A stretch of 64,000 bases of DNA from Dirofilaria immitis. Lineage: Eukaryota; Nematoda; Chromadorea; Rhabditida; Onchocercidae. Both the position numbers and the translations under genes were made by a program. A model generated the notes under the pieces. The model was given only the letters and a program-made list of their open reading frames with translations. It ran no database searches and was not told the origin of the DNA. This document shows positions 51,801-63,430 of the stretch, piece by piece. How positions within the stretch are numbered: the stretch's first letter is position 1; each line of letters opens with the position of its first letter. Where the stretch lies: positions 6,324,001-6,388,000 of the forward strand of contig JAKNDB010000109.1 of the NCBI GenBank assembly GCA_024305405.1, in the 5' to 3' direction.

Positions 51801-52284
51801 AAAAATATATTACCAGCTCCTGCGCAGTAAAGCGCAACAGGACATCCCAAACCACCAGCACCAACAATCAATAGTGAAGTAGCTCGAAGTCTCTCTTGAC
51901 CTGAAAAAGTTTCTGTTGATTTTTGGGAATATAAAAAAATCAAAACATGCAATAAAAAAAGGTGACAAAAAGAATTATTTATACATATATAAACTGGTCC
52001 AAATTCAAGTAAGTCGATTTCCAAAATTTCTACAAATATAATTATTATGAAGAGAAGTCCGGCAAGTGCTTATCATAGTGAACATGCCTTTCAGTAGAGC
52101 TCTAAAAAGGTAAGGAAGTAATTGCAACTATAATTATACCTATTGACAAACACTTAATAATTTCACCAAACGTATGTAGTAAAATGAAATGTTCAACCTT
52201 GAACACCAAATTCCTGTACAAGGATTTGTCTGCTATACCTCAGCACTTCATCGTTTGACAAGCTGTGTTCCTCACAGCCATCAT
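48891..52284 (-). CDS. uba-4: MOCS3/UBA4: E1-like adenylyltransferase with rhodanese domain, 5' incomplete
   Basis: Activates URM1 (and MOCS2A in molybdopterin synthesis) by adenylation and sulfur transfer, supporting tRNA wobble-uridine thiolation. Exons: 52284-52198, 51900-51814, 51738-51612, 51451-51335, 51140-51041, 50895-50741, 50592-50430, 49930-49792, 49665-49576, 49042-48891. Phases join except at the 51335 donor, which lacks a base. Order seen: [20 protein letters not shown]; nucleotide loop [49 protein letters not shown]; zinc site CYRC ... [44 protein letters not shown]; rhodanese [20 protein letters not shown] with the active-site loop [10 protein letters not shown] (Cys present). 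It ends [20 protein letters not shown]. About 405 residues are read against 460 in human; the first exon with the start codon was not found, since 52284 has no upstream in-frame ATG. Confidence 0.94.
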
Positions 52285-54136
52285 CTTATAAAACTTTAAA
52301 GTCTGTTCTTTTTATTGGTACTCTCTGAAAGAAAAGCATTTCGACCTAATGAAAGGAAGAAAATATAACCTAGTAAAGCCACCTGATTAGTGATATCACC
52401 TCCTCTGCTTTTTTCCTGGACCAGAAAAAAAAAAGAAAAGAAGCGGAAAAAGAAAAGCTCGTAATGATCTGGAGAGCATACTACAGTGCAGTGAGGTTTA
52501 CCTATTATTTCTATGATTTGCTATAAGAAATTTCGTCTAAACATAGTATTTCGTATTCGGTATCAGATTTACCCAAGAATTCATCCTAACAACACATTCC
52601 CATCCAGTTGTATGCAATATGCTAATTAATGATTTCTCTTCCCTTCTATTCAAGCTAGCAACTAGGCCCTATTCTGTTATTGTCGGTGCCATATACTTCG
52701 TTCGCTACGCCATGCGTCATCCATTCATGTAAACCTCAAGCACAATGAAAATGTCTAGTAATTGAAGAAAGCTACGCAATCCAGCGATACAGTAACACAC
52801 GGACAACGATAATGCGACGTGAATAAGGATTCAATTTGCATCAACTCAACAATTATAGCAAATTGCTTTAGCCAGGTGCTGCCTGCAACTTTGATATGTG
52901 GTAATGACATGCGATGTTACGGTACCATACATGAATTCGAAGCATGTTGCAATGGGATCATATCTCTATACTGCTTAGAAATACGAGTACTGAATTGCAT
53001 GATTCAATTTTAGGATGATTCAATCCACTGAATCGTACTCATTATTGTATTTCTTATGATCCTTTAACATTATAATCAAAACAAGGCATAAATGAATGCC
53101 GGTGAAGAACAGATTAATGATCCACAATTGCCATATTTAAATTTTCCTACTTAAAAATTGTACAAACTGGATATAAACGAAGTTCTGTCAAGAAGACATA
53201 GTGCTATTGAATATTCCAAAATCTACTATTATTTATTTCAAAACGAATTCTGATTCCAGTTTATTAAAATTTGAGCATAAGACGTGGAAATTGATATGCA
53301 CGGGGATTTAAAGGTATTTTCTCACTCTGTAACGATGGCCCTTTAATATATCCCTACAACATCAGAATCAACTAGGATATTTTGCGGAATTAAACTCCTT
53401 CCAAAATTTCCATAATGCTGCTTGAATATTTTGAACCAACATTTATCGAAAGTACTAGGCTTTATAAATTTACGCAAGAGGCTGTAAATTAGGTAGCTAC
53501 AAATACATAAACGATGCTAAAAATATTTTTAAAAGTATAAATAAATTCTTCAACCAGTCTCTCTAAAGCTTTGCTGTGGTAATTATTTTCGAAATACGAT
53601 GTTGTTTTATTTTCATAATTGTAGGACATTTTTTAGACTGGATCAATTCTCAACTTTACGCATTACTATTCACATTTAGAGACTTCAATAGGCTCTTTTC
53701 TAATGAATTTTGTTATAATTATTGCTGAATTTGAAAAAATAAGAGTAGAAATAAAAAGCATACTCGGTGATTTGAAACAATACTTTATTATCATTTGATT
53801 GGAAACAGGGAATTTTTTCGCAACCACAATTTCTAACACTTTCTTTTCTAACTATTCTTTCTAGCTTAATCTAATAATAGAATTTTGAACTGTTCAGGCA
53901 TATATTTGTTTATTATTAAAGGATTTAGTTTTAACCCGTTCTACTCTATTTGTTATTGATACACACTGGCGACAGACTTGCCGTTAGACGAAATATCTTC
54001 CAGAATACATTGAATATGATCACTGTCGGAAGCTTTTGTTAGAATTAGATCCCAGAATTACTTTTGCAGTGTGAATTTTCATTCATCTAATTCACAAATA
54101 GAAGAGAATAAATTATGCTCTGGGAAGAGTAGGAAC

Positions 54137-54314
54137 GCCTGAAGCAATCAGAGTTTGTTCGATAAAAGATGTGCTGGACGTTCTTCATGCGTCTACTTCT
54201 TATCGTTAATTTTTTTATCTTAATGTATCCATAAGAGCTAATGACGGTACAAATAAATGCTCACCACCATTTCAATACAACTTATTCAGCCAATGTGTGT
54301 CTGTATCACGTATG

Positions 54315-54348
<34 letters not shown>

Positions 54349-54402
54349 TGTATGTATGTATGTATGTATGTATGTATGTATGTATGTATGTATGTATGTA
54401 TG

Positions 54403-54441
<39 letters not shown>

Positions 54442-54818
54442 ATATAATATTGTTAACATTAGTCAGTTATTTTTCTAAACAAATACAAATTTTTAAATTT
54501 AAAAAGGCATGATTTCAAGACTTGATCATTATGACATTTTATGATTTCTTGAGCAAATAAGCGAGAAGAAACTCTCTCACATTATTCTCTTTGCCAGATG
54601 CAATCTGTTTCAAAGCTAAAATTCTTATTTTCCAAATTATTCTAAACATTGAGTTTGTAAAGATTCAACAAAGAAATAAGTTTTTAAACGTACTGAAAAC
54701 TGGCTGTTTTGCTTCTTTTATTCGAAAAGTGATTAAAAAAGAAAGTCCTAAAGCAATCAAAGTTTTTTCGATAAAAAATAAGCTGAACAGTTTCTTATGC
54801 TGTCTACTTTCCCGTGTT
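54137..54818 (+). repeat. Two diverged copies of a roughly 70-bp segment, about 610 bp apart
   Basis: 54137-54206 and 54746-54818 align along their length, best over the first 30 bases (27 of 30 identical: CCTGAAGCAATCAGAGTTTG against CCTAAAGCAATCAAAGTTTT). Translated in the same frame they read PEAIRVCSIKDVLD and PKAIKVFSIKNKLN, so changes tend to keep similar residues. No family was recognised and both frames end soon after. They could be relics of a duplicated exon. Confidence 0.5.
54313..54441. repeat. Compound microsatellite (TATG)n then (TG)n
   Basis: About 23 copies of TATG run to about 54403, followed after CATG by some 19 copies of TG to 54441. Length will vary between isolates and assemblies. 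Confidence 0.97.
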
Positions 54819-55322
54819 ATCGCACTAGTTGTCGTGTTCTTTTTCATAGCATCATAACCATTACGTAATTTTAAACTATGTAGCTATCACTCATTACTTT
54901 TAATTTTTCGAATAATTTGAGAGTATGCTAACAGTGAATAATTCTTTCTAACATTAACTTTTCTCATCAAAAATCCTGAATAATCAGAACTGTCAGTCAG
55001 TGGTAAATTGCAGTGCTTGATGATTTTTGTCACTCATTTCAACAGGTATAAAATTTGCTACAAGTTGCATTATATTGATCATAGAATTTCTAGAAAAATT
55101 CAGGATTTTTCGTCATCTAATATCCTAATGAAATCTTAAAAATTTAAGACTGATAATATTAAAAGACTTGAAACCGTAGATAATTCACTGGTTTGTTGTT
55201 GATATTATAGTACTTCACTGTTGTATGAGTTATTACGTGAGAGTACATTTGCTGAAACTATCTTTTAATTTTTGATTATTATACATATAAAATAGCTTAG
55301 GATTTACTTATGATTTACAGGG

Positions 55323-57080
55323 ATGACGAATCCATTCGACGCTGACGACTTACTAAAAGATCTATATTCAGTTCTATTCTTGGATTTGGCCGTAAAATAA
55401 AAAATACAGGTCGGAATTTTGCAGGAAATTGTTTTTTTTTTTTTTGAAATAGAACCACTAATAAAATAATTTGCATGAAATAAATAAAAGCGCATTTTTT
55501 TTTTTGAAATTTAGAGTATAATACAAAGAGTGATTTTTGACGTATCAATCTTATAGGCAAGATAGGATCGGTGAAGGATGAAGATGTTAGTAGTCCAGTG
55601 TCCAGCATAAGTAATAACAGTACCGCAGTATTGAACAGTTTAACTCCATACAAACGTAAATATCGTACAAAGCAAGAAATATACAATGAAATTGTTTGCG
55701 AATGTGCCGAATTAGAGAAAATAAGGTTTTTAAAGGTTTCTTAAATCAAAGTTGAACTTCGAATTTGAATTCGAGTTAGAATACAAATGTTATAGAAGCA
55801 TAAGGCGGAGATGCTCATATTTCTCGGTATCCTAACTCACCGTACAATATTCAAATGTGTTCTTATCATAGGCTCAATCAGTGCCGAATTCAGCTCAGAT
55901 GAAATCTGTAGCATGCTCTACGAGCGAATTCATGGATATGACAATAAATACATGCAGTGTGGATCCGCGCCTTCCGGCAGAGCACAATAGCAACAAAACA
56001 ATACAGAACTTAGTTCAACTATTGGTGGCAGCTGTTAAGGAAAGTGGTATCCTCAATGACCAAAGTGGAACGAATTCATCGGAAGATATACTGAAACGTA
56101 AAAGGCTACAGGTATATTTTTTCTATGGAGGGAAGGGTCACTATTCTTATAGTAAGTGCTGCGGAAGCTTTCCGAAGCTTTCAGGAAATACGCATTAATT
56201 GAGTTCTAGATAAAGACAATTACGCACATCATGAAAATTCAAGAATGAAGAGGAAGAAGAGAGAAAATGGCTGCACTAAATAGCGGATATGTATTTTTAA
56301 TATATGAAAATAAAATTTAATATTATGAAATCAAATAATACATGCAATTAATATCCGTATTAATTCAAATTTTGAATAGTATTTGTATTGTTGAAAGTCA
56401 AAAGTATAATTGAATATCTTATCGGAAGAATATGTTTCATGAAAATGTGAACTGTGAGTCATACATATGCACCGTATGTATTAAGCATTATTATATCTAT
56501 ACTAGTGGAAAGTCAAAACAATTAGTTAAATACAACGATCAGGCACAAACATAATTTCTTCGATTACAATCAAATTTAAATCGTTTATTCATAACATCAG
56601 GAAATAACCTGAAAGCATCCCTGGATATTTTTTTTTAGCACTATCTTCAATATTGTGATGCTACTGTTGTCACTCTTAATTCCGAGATGATCTCTTATAC
56701 TCGAATTCCTTAGGTGACGAATATGACAGAATGAGGAGTTACAGTTTCGTTAATACTAAACGAATTTAATTTAGAAAGTGAGAGACCATTTCGAAGTACA
56801 AGTTTGAAAAGGTGAGTTTCTTTATTAGATGTCCAATTAAGTTCAGATTTGGCATAACTTGTTTATTCTTAAAATATCTGCTGCATACTGCACTGTTCAG
56901 AACAAGAAAGCAGCGATACGCTATCGAAGACGACAAAAGGAACTCAGAGAGGAGGCAGAATTGGAATTGACAATCCTCATGAACAAAAATAATGAAATGA
57001 AAAACGAAATTAAACGAATGCAGGCTGAAATCGATCAACTGAAAGCACGAGTTTTGCAAAGAACCAGTGAGGAAGCGTAG
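55323..57080 (+). CDS. bZIP transcription factor, ATF4/5-like
   Basis: DNA-binding dimeric transcription factor. Exons: 55323-55370, 55562-55735, 55872-56111, 56901-57080, all in phase 0, giving about 213 residues. The last exon has the basic region NKKAAIRYRRRQKELREE, with the ATF4-type N-x-x-A-A-x-R-Y-R core, then a leucine-zipper helix (ELTILMNKNNEMKNEIKRM and on to LKARVLQR). The previous exon ends ILKRKRLQ, the start of the basic region, across a 789-bp intron. The N-terminus (MTNPFDADDLLKDLYS) is acidic and hydrophobic, like an activation segment. The ATG lies two bases after TTTACAG, a good trans-splice acceptor. The exon 1 donor (55371 or 55392) and exon 2 acceptor (55561 or 55556) are uncertain. 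ATF4 family members are often under upstream-ORF translational control; no leader could be defined here. Confidence 0.85.
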
Positions 57081-58711
57081 TTCTTCCGAGAAAATCGAGA
57101 TTTATACCATACTCAACTTTCACAAAGACTTCAGTCTTTATAACTAACCATAGGATGATTCTTATCATTGCTTAACATTTCTTGGTTTAAACTCCATAAT
57201 GAAATGAACCTAAAGCCACATGTTTTTCCATTGTATCGCCTAATATTAGTCCCTATCAGAAACTTCCTGCCATTTTTGATCACTTTTAAACCAATTTTTG
57301 TCTCACAAAATAATTTTGTCATGTTTCAAATCAACTAAACCGGCTTGTACTAAACTTCCTGTTACTTGAAATTTGCAAGACGACGAAGCCAAACGAAGAA
57401 TTTATTTGAAAAATACGCTGTGTATTAAATATATTTAAAAAATGGGGACAGTAAAGAAAACAAAGATATAAAATAAAGAGAACAATAGCTTCTCCAACAT
57501 AAAGAAATCTGTTTCATGGAAATATACAAAAATCTCTTAATTATTTCTTTCAAATTCTCTTTTATTGCATAAAGGGATATATATTTATTTACTTATTTAC
57601 CAAATGTTTGCATAAGTTTCTTCACATATGCAGAATATGTAAAAAGATAATCAACATTACAAAAGTTGCTAGATAATCTGTAAAATTTAAATGAAGGAAA
57701 TACAAACTTTTATCAGCCTTTACAAACAACACATAATTGTCCATTTACTATAAATTACACACGGTTTATTCTAGAAGTGATAAAAGGAAAAAGAAAAATT
57801 CGAACGAAGTAAAAACCAACAATTTTAAGTGAACTGGAAGTGTGTCCCCAAATTCAAGGATATTTGAAGCATTCACAACACAAAGAGATTACATGTAATA
57901 TGCCTAGCACGTTATGGAAATTGGAACATGTTTCTTTATAAAAAGTTACGAAATATTTCAGAAAATTAAAAAAAGCCTATTCCATATAAAGTAACAGCAA
58001 AAGAAACGATGTACAAAGTTGCAATTGATTCCTAAAATAATAAAAAATGACTCATGGAGATAAGACGGTCCAGAAATATATTGAACAGAAGGAAAAATAT
58101 GACATTATTTCATAAAACCTCAAAATTTATGCTCATTATCGAATTAAATCTATGACAATGTACTCCAAAATAAAACTGATCTACATAGAAATTCGAATTG
58201 TAAAGTACGGAAATACGACACCATAATAAATTCGTCACTGGAAATAAAGCAATGAATAGAAGTGAGGCTTAAAGAAAAAAGAAGAAATGTTTTTTGATAG
58301 ATCAAGCACTTTCGGTGAGTATGATTGCTTTTTCACTTGTGAATGATTGAAAAAACATTCAAACCAAATACAAATCTTACGACACTCTGCTACTTTCATA
58401 TAGTGCGTTTTCATAGTTTTTCATTCATAATTAGATTGCCAAAGAGCGACAGTTGTATCACTAGAAATACACAGAGAGATTGTAACTTCGCAGATTATGA
58501 TTTGACTTAAAAGATTCCCTATTTCTGTATCGTCTTTTCAATTAAGTGCTCTTCCTATTTATGCAATCATAATACAAAAAGAAATAAAGTGGGATTTATA
58601 CTACATCGTAATGGAATTTGAAATGAAACTTCGAATAATTAAAGTCATCTTCTATAAATTTTATACGCATCACAAAAAAATGAAATGATTCGAAAAAAAA
58701 ATATCTCATAG
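57081..58711. other. Convergent gap between bZIP and klp-12 3' ends
   Basis: 1.6 kb of AT-rich DNA that should hold both 3' UTRs. Several AATAAA-like motifs are present on each strand (for example near 57470). No coding exon was recognised. Confidence 0.55.
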
Positions 58712-61700
58712 TTAGTTATATCGACAACCGTCACTAATAATAAATATATTTAGCGGCAAGAATTTCGCACAAACGGGTTACCGTAAATAACGAAAAACTG
58801 CGAGAAATCTGTAAAAACTACCTAGAAGCGGTAAAAAGGATGCTTGAATGAGTCGCCAATTCGTTGATCGCTTCTTCATGAGCATGAGAAATCTGAAAGC
58901 ACAAACTAGCCTGCTATACTAGAAATTAAAGTATTTTCAATATGAATCAAAATCTTCAGAAAAATGAAAGTATAAAAGTGCATCAAAAATAACCTGATCA
59001 ACGAGACGTAATTTACGCGTGCTCGTAATATCCCACACTTTCACTCGACCTTCCTTACAAGCTGTAACTAATAAAGGTCTGTAGCTATCTAGAATACACA
59101 TGGATTGAATCCATTTATTGTGTGCTTGCAACTCAATATGGTCTCTCTTCATATCTTGCAACGAGAAGCGCATGATGTCCTGGGAAAAAAATTCAAAATT
59201 TCTTTAGAAATCACGAAACATATTTATAATGTCAAATTCCAGATGGTAATTCTAACGGCTTATAATATCTTGATAAAAAACATAAGTGAATCTATTATGT
59301 TTAAAAAACAGCTGGTTCATAGAAAATAATAAGACAGAAATAAAAAATATTGCTATGAAGTTTGCAAAAATGTATTTTGAAACTGAAACATTCAATCAAT
59401 TCCTGAATTACTCTGATCATGGAATCATACTGACCGTATCTCTAGAAGCAGTAAATACAGAATCACCATATGCAACAATGGATGTAACGCAGTCATAGTG
59501 AGCTGCGGAAAATTCATGAGAAGCTTCGAAAAGACCTAATCCATCGGCGTTGATTTCATACATTTTCACATAATGATCACGAGAGCCAGTGAAGATTTTC
59601 GGTTTTATGCCACTCAAAAATCCAAGGCATGAAACTTCTGATCTAAATTCCTTTTATATGAGACATGGCAATGAGGCTCAACAAACTTGTAAAAAGAAGG
59701 CAAAGAAAAAATATTTCATGACTTCCAACTAAGATTTCAGGTTTCTGGAAGAAATTTTATAGCAATGATAAACCCAGACAATAGTTCAAAAAACCAATAA
59801 AACTCAAAAATAACTAAGACATTTTTTTAAAATAATAATATCCGAATAATAAATCTTTTTATTATTTAAATCATTAAAATATTTTGCCTCGAGCTGTGAG
59901 TCGCTGCTGACAGACGACCGAATGGGGCAAACTTTTCCAAATTCCAAATACGGACATCACTGTTGAATGTTGTAAACATAAGCCTGCAAGAAACACCTCT
60001 AGAACAAAATCTATAAATTTATGCAATATTAATATCTTTCTTTCGTGTTTTCTTCTCAACAATTTTTAAAATTTTAATTGCGCTCAGTCTTATGAAATAT
60101 GATAATATTCTCAACATACCCGAAAAAGGCAGCTGCTTGAGAAATGGGTAACACTTCATTTGCAAAAACGATAAAATATTATATGTTACACAGTGACTTA
60201 CTTCCCGTGTTGTCCAATTCCAGTGCGTTAATCATCGTTTCAGATATAGGTAATACAGTTTGTCGCGGTGTATTCGCACCCATAGTATCACCTAAACAGT
60301 ATGCAAACTGTGGATTTTACTTCCGCGCAGAACAAACAAAATAATCTATATCTATTAGTGAAATCTAAAATCAAAGGAAATTTTTGTAAACACAAAAATT
60401 TTGAATTTGATTTTCACATACCCACAGCTGCAAGACCTGACGAATGCAGCGTGCGTACACATTCTTCATTTCTCAAATCCCAAATGCGAACAAATGCCAT
60501 AGACAAGGTCACGGCTAACTGAGTGGAAGGAATGAAGCGTACACATGATACATTATTCGGATGATTACCAAACGTACATTTCTCAACACCTTTTTCCAAA
60601 TCCCATACTTTGGCTGTTCTGTCTTAAAATGTATTGTATAGACCAGTACAAATCATTTTTGAAATTTTCTCTGTTAAAGCTTATATCTTAATTAAGTAAT
60701 TTAAACTTCAACAAAAGTTCCACCGTAAATTCTTTACGATTACCAAACCTTTTGAGCCGCTGATTACTACATTACCATTAGTATCCACCGAAAGTACCGT
60801 TCTAGTATGTCCATCTAAGGTATGTGTGCGGACAAGTAAACGGGAAGCCGTTACTTTATCACGAATCCCTATTAATGTCCGAGAAACATATGGTAATATA
60901 CGGCCACATCTTCTGAAACAAAATAAGAATCTTTTGAAATTATAAAAGAATGGATTCTAGCACGAACTAAACGATATATTCCGCATATATGGCGAACGTA
61001 AGGCTGAATTATAAACTACTCTTTCGAAACCTCGATGTTTGAAAAAATGAAATAAAACCTTCGAATACCACGACCAGATGATGGTGACTCAGTAGAACCT
61101 CGATCATCCAAATCCAGATCTACCAGTTTCGTCATTTCATTTTTCGCTTCCATGGTTATACTACTTACACTGCCCACTTCCAAAAACCGTCCTCCTTCAA
61201 CAGAATATTCCAGTGATCGCGCTTTCTCGACAATTTGCTGGTCCAGAGATGAAGTTTCTTCGCTGACCTTCTCTAAATGCATTCTCTCGGTAACTTGATC
61301 TTGCGATGATTCTTTCAGCGGATACAATAATTCACTTGGTGTAGCTGTACGGCGACGAATCTTTCGAGCTGATGCAGGCGGCGATACTGGAATCTTGCTT
61401 ATTTTACTTATAATGTTTCACATAACATCAGAAAATTAGCGAGATAAGAACACGATGTAAATTACCTCCACGTGAGCCACGGCATGAATCTGGCGTTGTC
61501 TGATTTGCATTCGTCGTTGATCCAACTTCCTCATTTTCCCGGTATGGTGACGCATCTCTACTACCATTTTGCCGTTCAGCATCCTCAACGGAGTAATTTT
61601 AGTTTCTGCTTGGATTTTAACAAAAGCGAATTATAGGCATTTCTCGTATATCTCCGTTGATATTCAAGTGCGCTTACAAATCACAGTTTAAGCAAACTTG

Positions 61701-63430
61701 GAAACACTAGAAAAACATATTCTTTCTCCCACTTTACTACTTTGAAACTTTATGACTGAAACGAAAATCTTAAAAAGGTAAAATTCGCGCGCACAATGTG
61801 AAGAACAAATAATATTGACGTTAAAACTGATGCAAAATTAGAGTAGTTATAAATTTAACGCATTAAAAACAATGGGCACTCACTTTTTAGCATCTTCCAG
61901 TGCTTGATTCAAAATTACATCACTTAAAATTGATTCGTTTCTCAACTCTTGAACCAGCGATTCTGCTTCCTAGAAGCATCAATAAATATTATTATCTCAA
62001 AAAACAATCTGAAGAAAAACGAACCAATGCATACGAATATTTCGGTAAAAATATCTCCAAAGAAAAATATTTAATTATAGACACCATCTAGAAAAGGATT
62101 CCGTGAGCACATCCATATACACATAAAACTTGCTTCTTTCCGGAAAATGACATTTCACTTGTATTCACTATTCAAATATATCATATTATATTTAAGGAAG
62201 TAAGACACTTCATGTGAATAACTAATGATCTGGAGATTGACATTCAAATTATCCCAGAAATACATGCATGCTTCGTGTGAAAAAATGATGAATTGAATAG
62301 AAAATTCTTATTTGATGTTACTTGCGTGTGAAATTATGTTACAATTATTCAATACGAAATAATTCGAGATGCTATAGAGATAACGCAAAATCTGAAGAAT
62401 TTTTGGTTCTACAGGTGTTGGTTTTTCTCAAGAGATACTACCTTTCGTATCATTATCACAAAGTTTAAACAACTAATAAAATACCTTGACATTTTTGACA
62501 ACAATAATACTGCCATAAATTAGCGAAATAAAAGTTTCATTTTAAATAAACAGTGCCAAAAAAACATACAAAAATACTAGAGCTTTTACCAGTGGTAAAA
62601 CTGCGGGAAGAAAAAATAAGTATAAACAGTTTGACTTCGTGAATTAAAATTTTTAGCGCTGTATTTAGTTCGATTTGTAAAGAATGAAAAACAATACAAA
62701 CCAATACTCTAAAACAACGACTTGAAGGAACTAATAAAGTATTGTAAGTTGAAGAGGAAGAATAAAGCAGTTCATTTAGAAAATTCCAGTCTGGAAACAA
62801 AGTTTCCCGAGTAAACAGCTAATTAGAATATATTTATACTAATAAAAACAACTTTTAGAGAATAAGGCAAAAAAAGTTCATGTTTTCAGTACAAGAGTTC
62901 AGGGCTTCAAATTAGTACTAAATTCTTCAAAGGTCTACACCAAAAATTGCAGCTCAATTGTACTCGCACCATAGTAATTGTTCTCGTACCATAATAAATT
63001 TTTTCTGTCAAAGTAAGCTGCAAATATTATTTGAAATTATCTCAATAAACTTGCGTAAGGTTCGCATCATTGTTATTATTCCTCGCTACAAAATCCCTAT
63101 AGTAGAATTATGATTTCCTTCTTAAAGCCATGATCCAGTTAATTTCTCCTCACGCATATTCAAACAGACATACAACTGCGTTCTAAACATAATCCCAATA
63201 ATATGTACAAAATGATAAATTATGAAAGGTCAAATCAGACTTGTAAAACAATGCAAACAAGTTCAAACCCCAACCTTTTTGTCACTAATAGCTTTAGCCG
63301 CAATAAATCCTTGCTCCAAGCAAAAACCAAACAAATACTTCAGGATAATGACTGCTTCACCAATTGATGAACAATTTCTAATTTCTGTCTCGGCATCACG
63401 ACAAGCTTCTGCATCTATCATCCCCGAATC
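58712..63430 (-). CDS. klp-12: KIF21-type kinesin, C-terminal part with WD40 domain (5' partial)
   Basis: Kinesin-4 family regulator of microtubule growth, known in C. elegans for axon length control. Exons: 63430-63275, 61969-61884, 61583-61466, 61386-61059, 60912-60749, 60622-60422, 60291-60202, 59983-59888, 59642-59435, 59179-58994, 58892-58822, 58733-58712. The motor and most of the coiled coil lie beyond 64000. First come stalk pieces (NCSSIGEAVIILKYLFGF, EAESLVQELRNESILSDVIL) that align with KIF21A, then a Ser-rich linker, then WD40 blades: RTVLSVDTNGNVVISGSKDR, NNVSCVRFIPSTQ, FNSDVRIWNLEKFAPFGRLS, KIFTGSRDHYVKMYEINADG, SVFTASRDT, VTACKEGRVKVWDITSTRKL. The last two exons give HSSILFTAS then SDGCRYN and stop, shorter than human KIF21. 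Two introns need a one-base correction (61884-61888, 60202-60203) and the intron at 59887 has a GC donor. Confidence 0.9.
59887..59887 (-). other. klp-12: GC splice donor of klp-12, intron 59887-59643
   Basis: The exon ends HSS plus AG (CTCGAG) and the intron begins GCAAAA. Joining to the acceptor TTTAG before 59642 gives THSSRSEVSCLGFLSG, which aligns with the TGHLGPVMCLTV region of KIF21A. A GT donor inside the exon at TTCG|GTCGTC would delete the conserved GRLSAATH segment. Confidence 0.65.

Larger units (their letters stand above)
52285..55322. other. Gap between uba-4 and the bZIP gene
   Basis: It should contain the missing uba-4 first exon and the promoters of both divergent genes. A candidate uba-4 leader exon could not be chosen. 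It also contains a TATG/TG microsatellite at 54313-54441 and a pair of related short segments (54137-54206 and 54746-54818). The frames over the microsatellite are repeats of MYVC and VCVC and are not genes. Confidence 0.55.

Noticed and set aside
54241..54512. Three overlapping frames of MYVC/VCVC repeats
   Set aside because: They are translations of the TATG/TG microsatellite.
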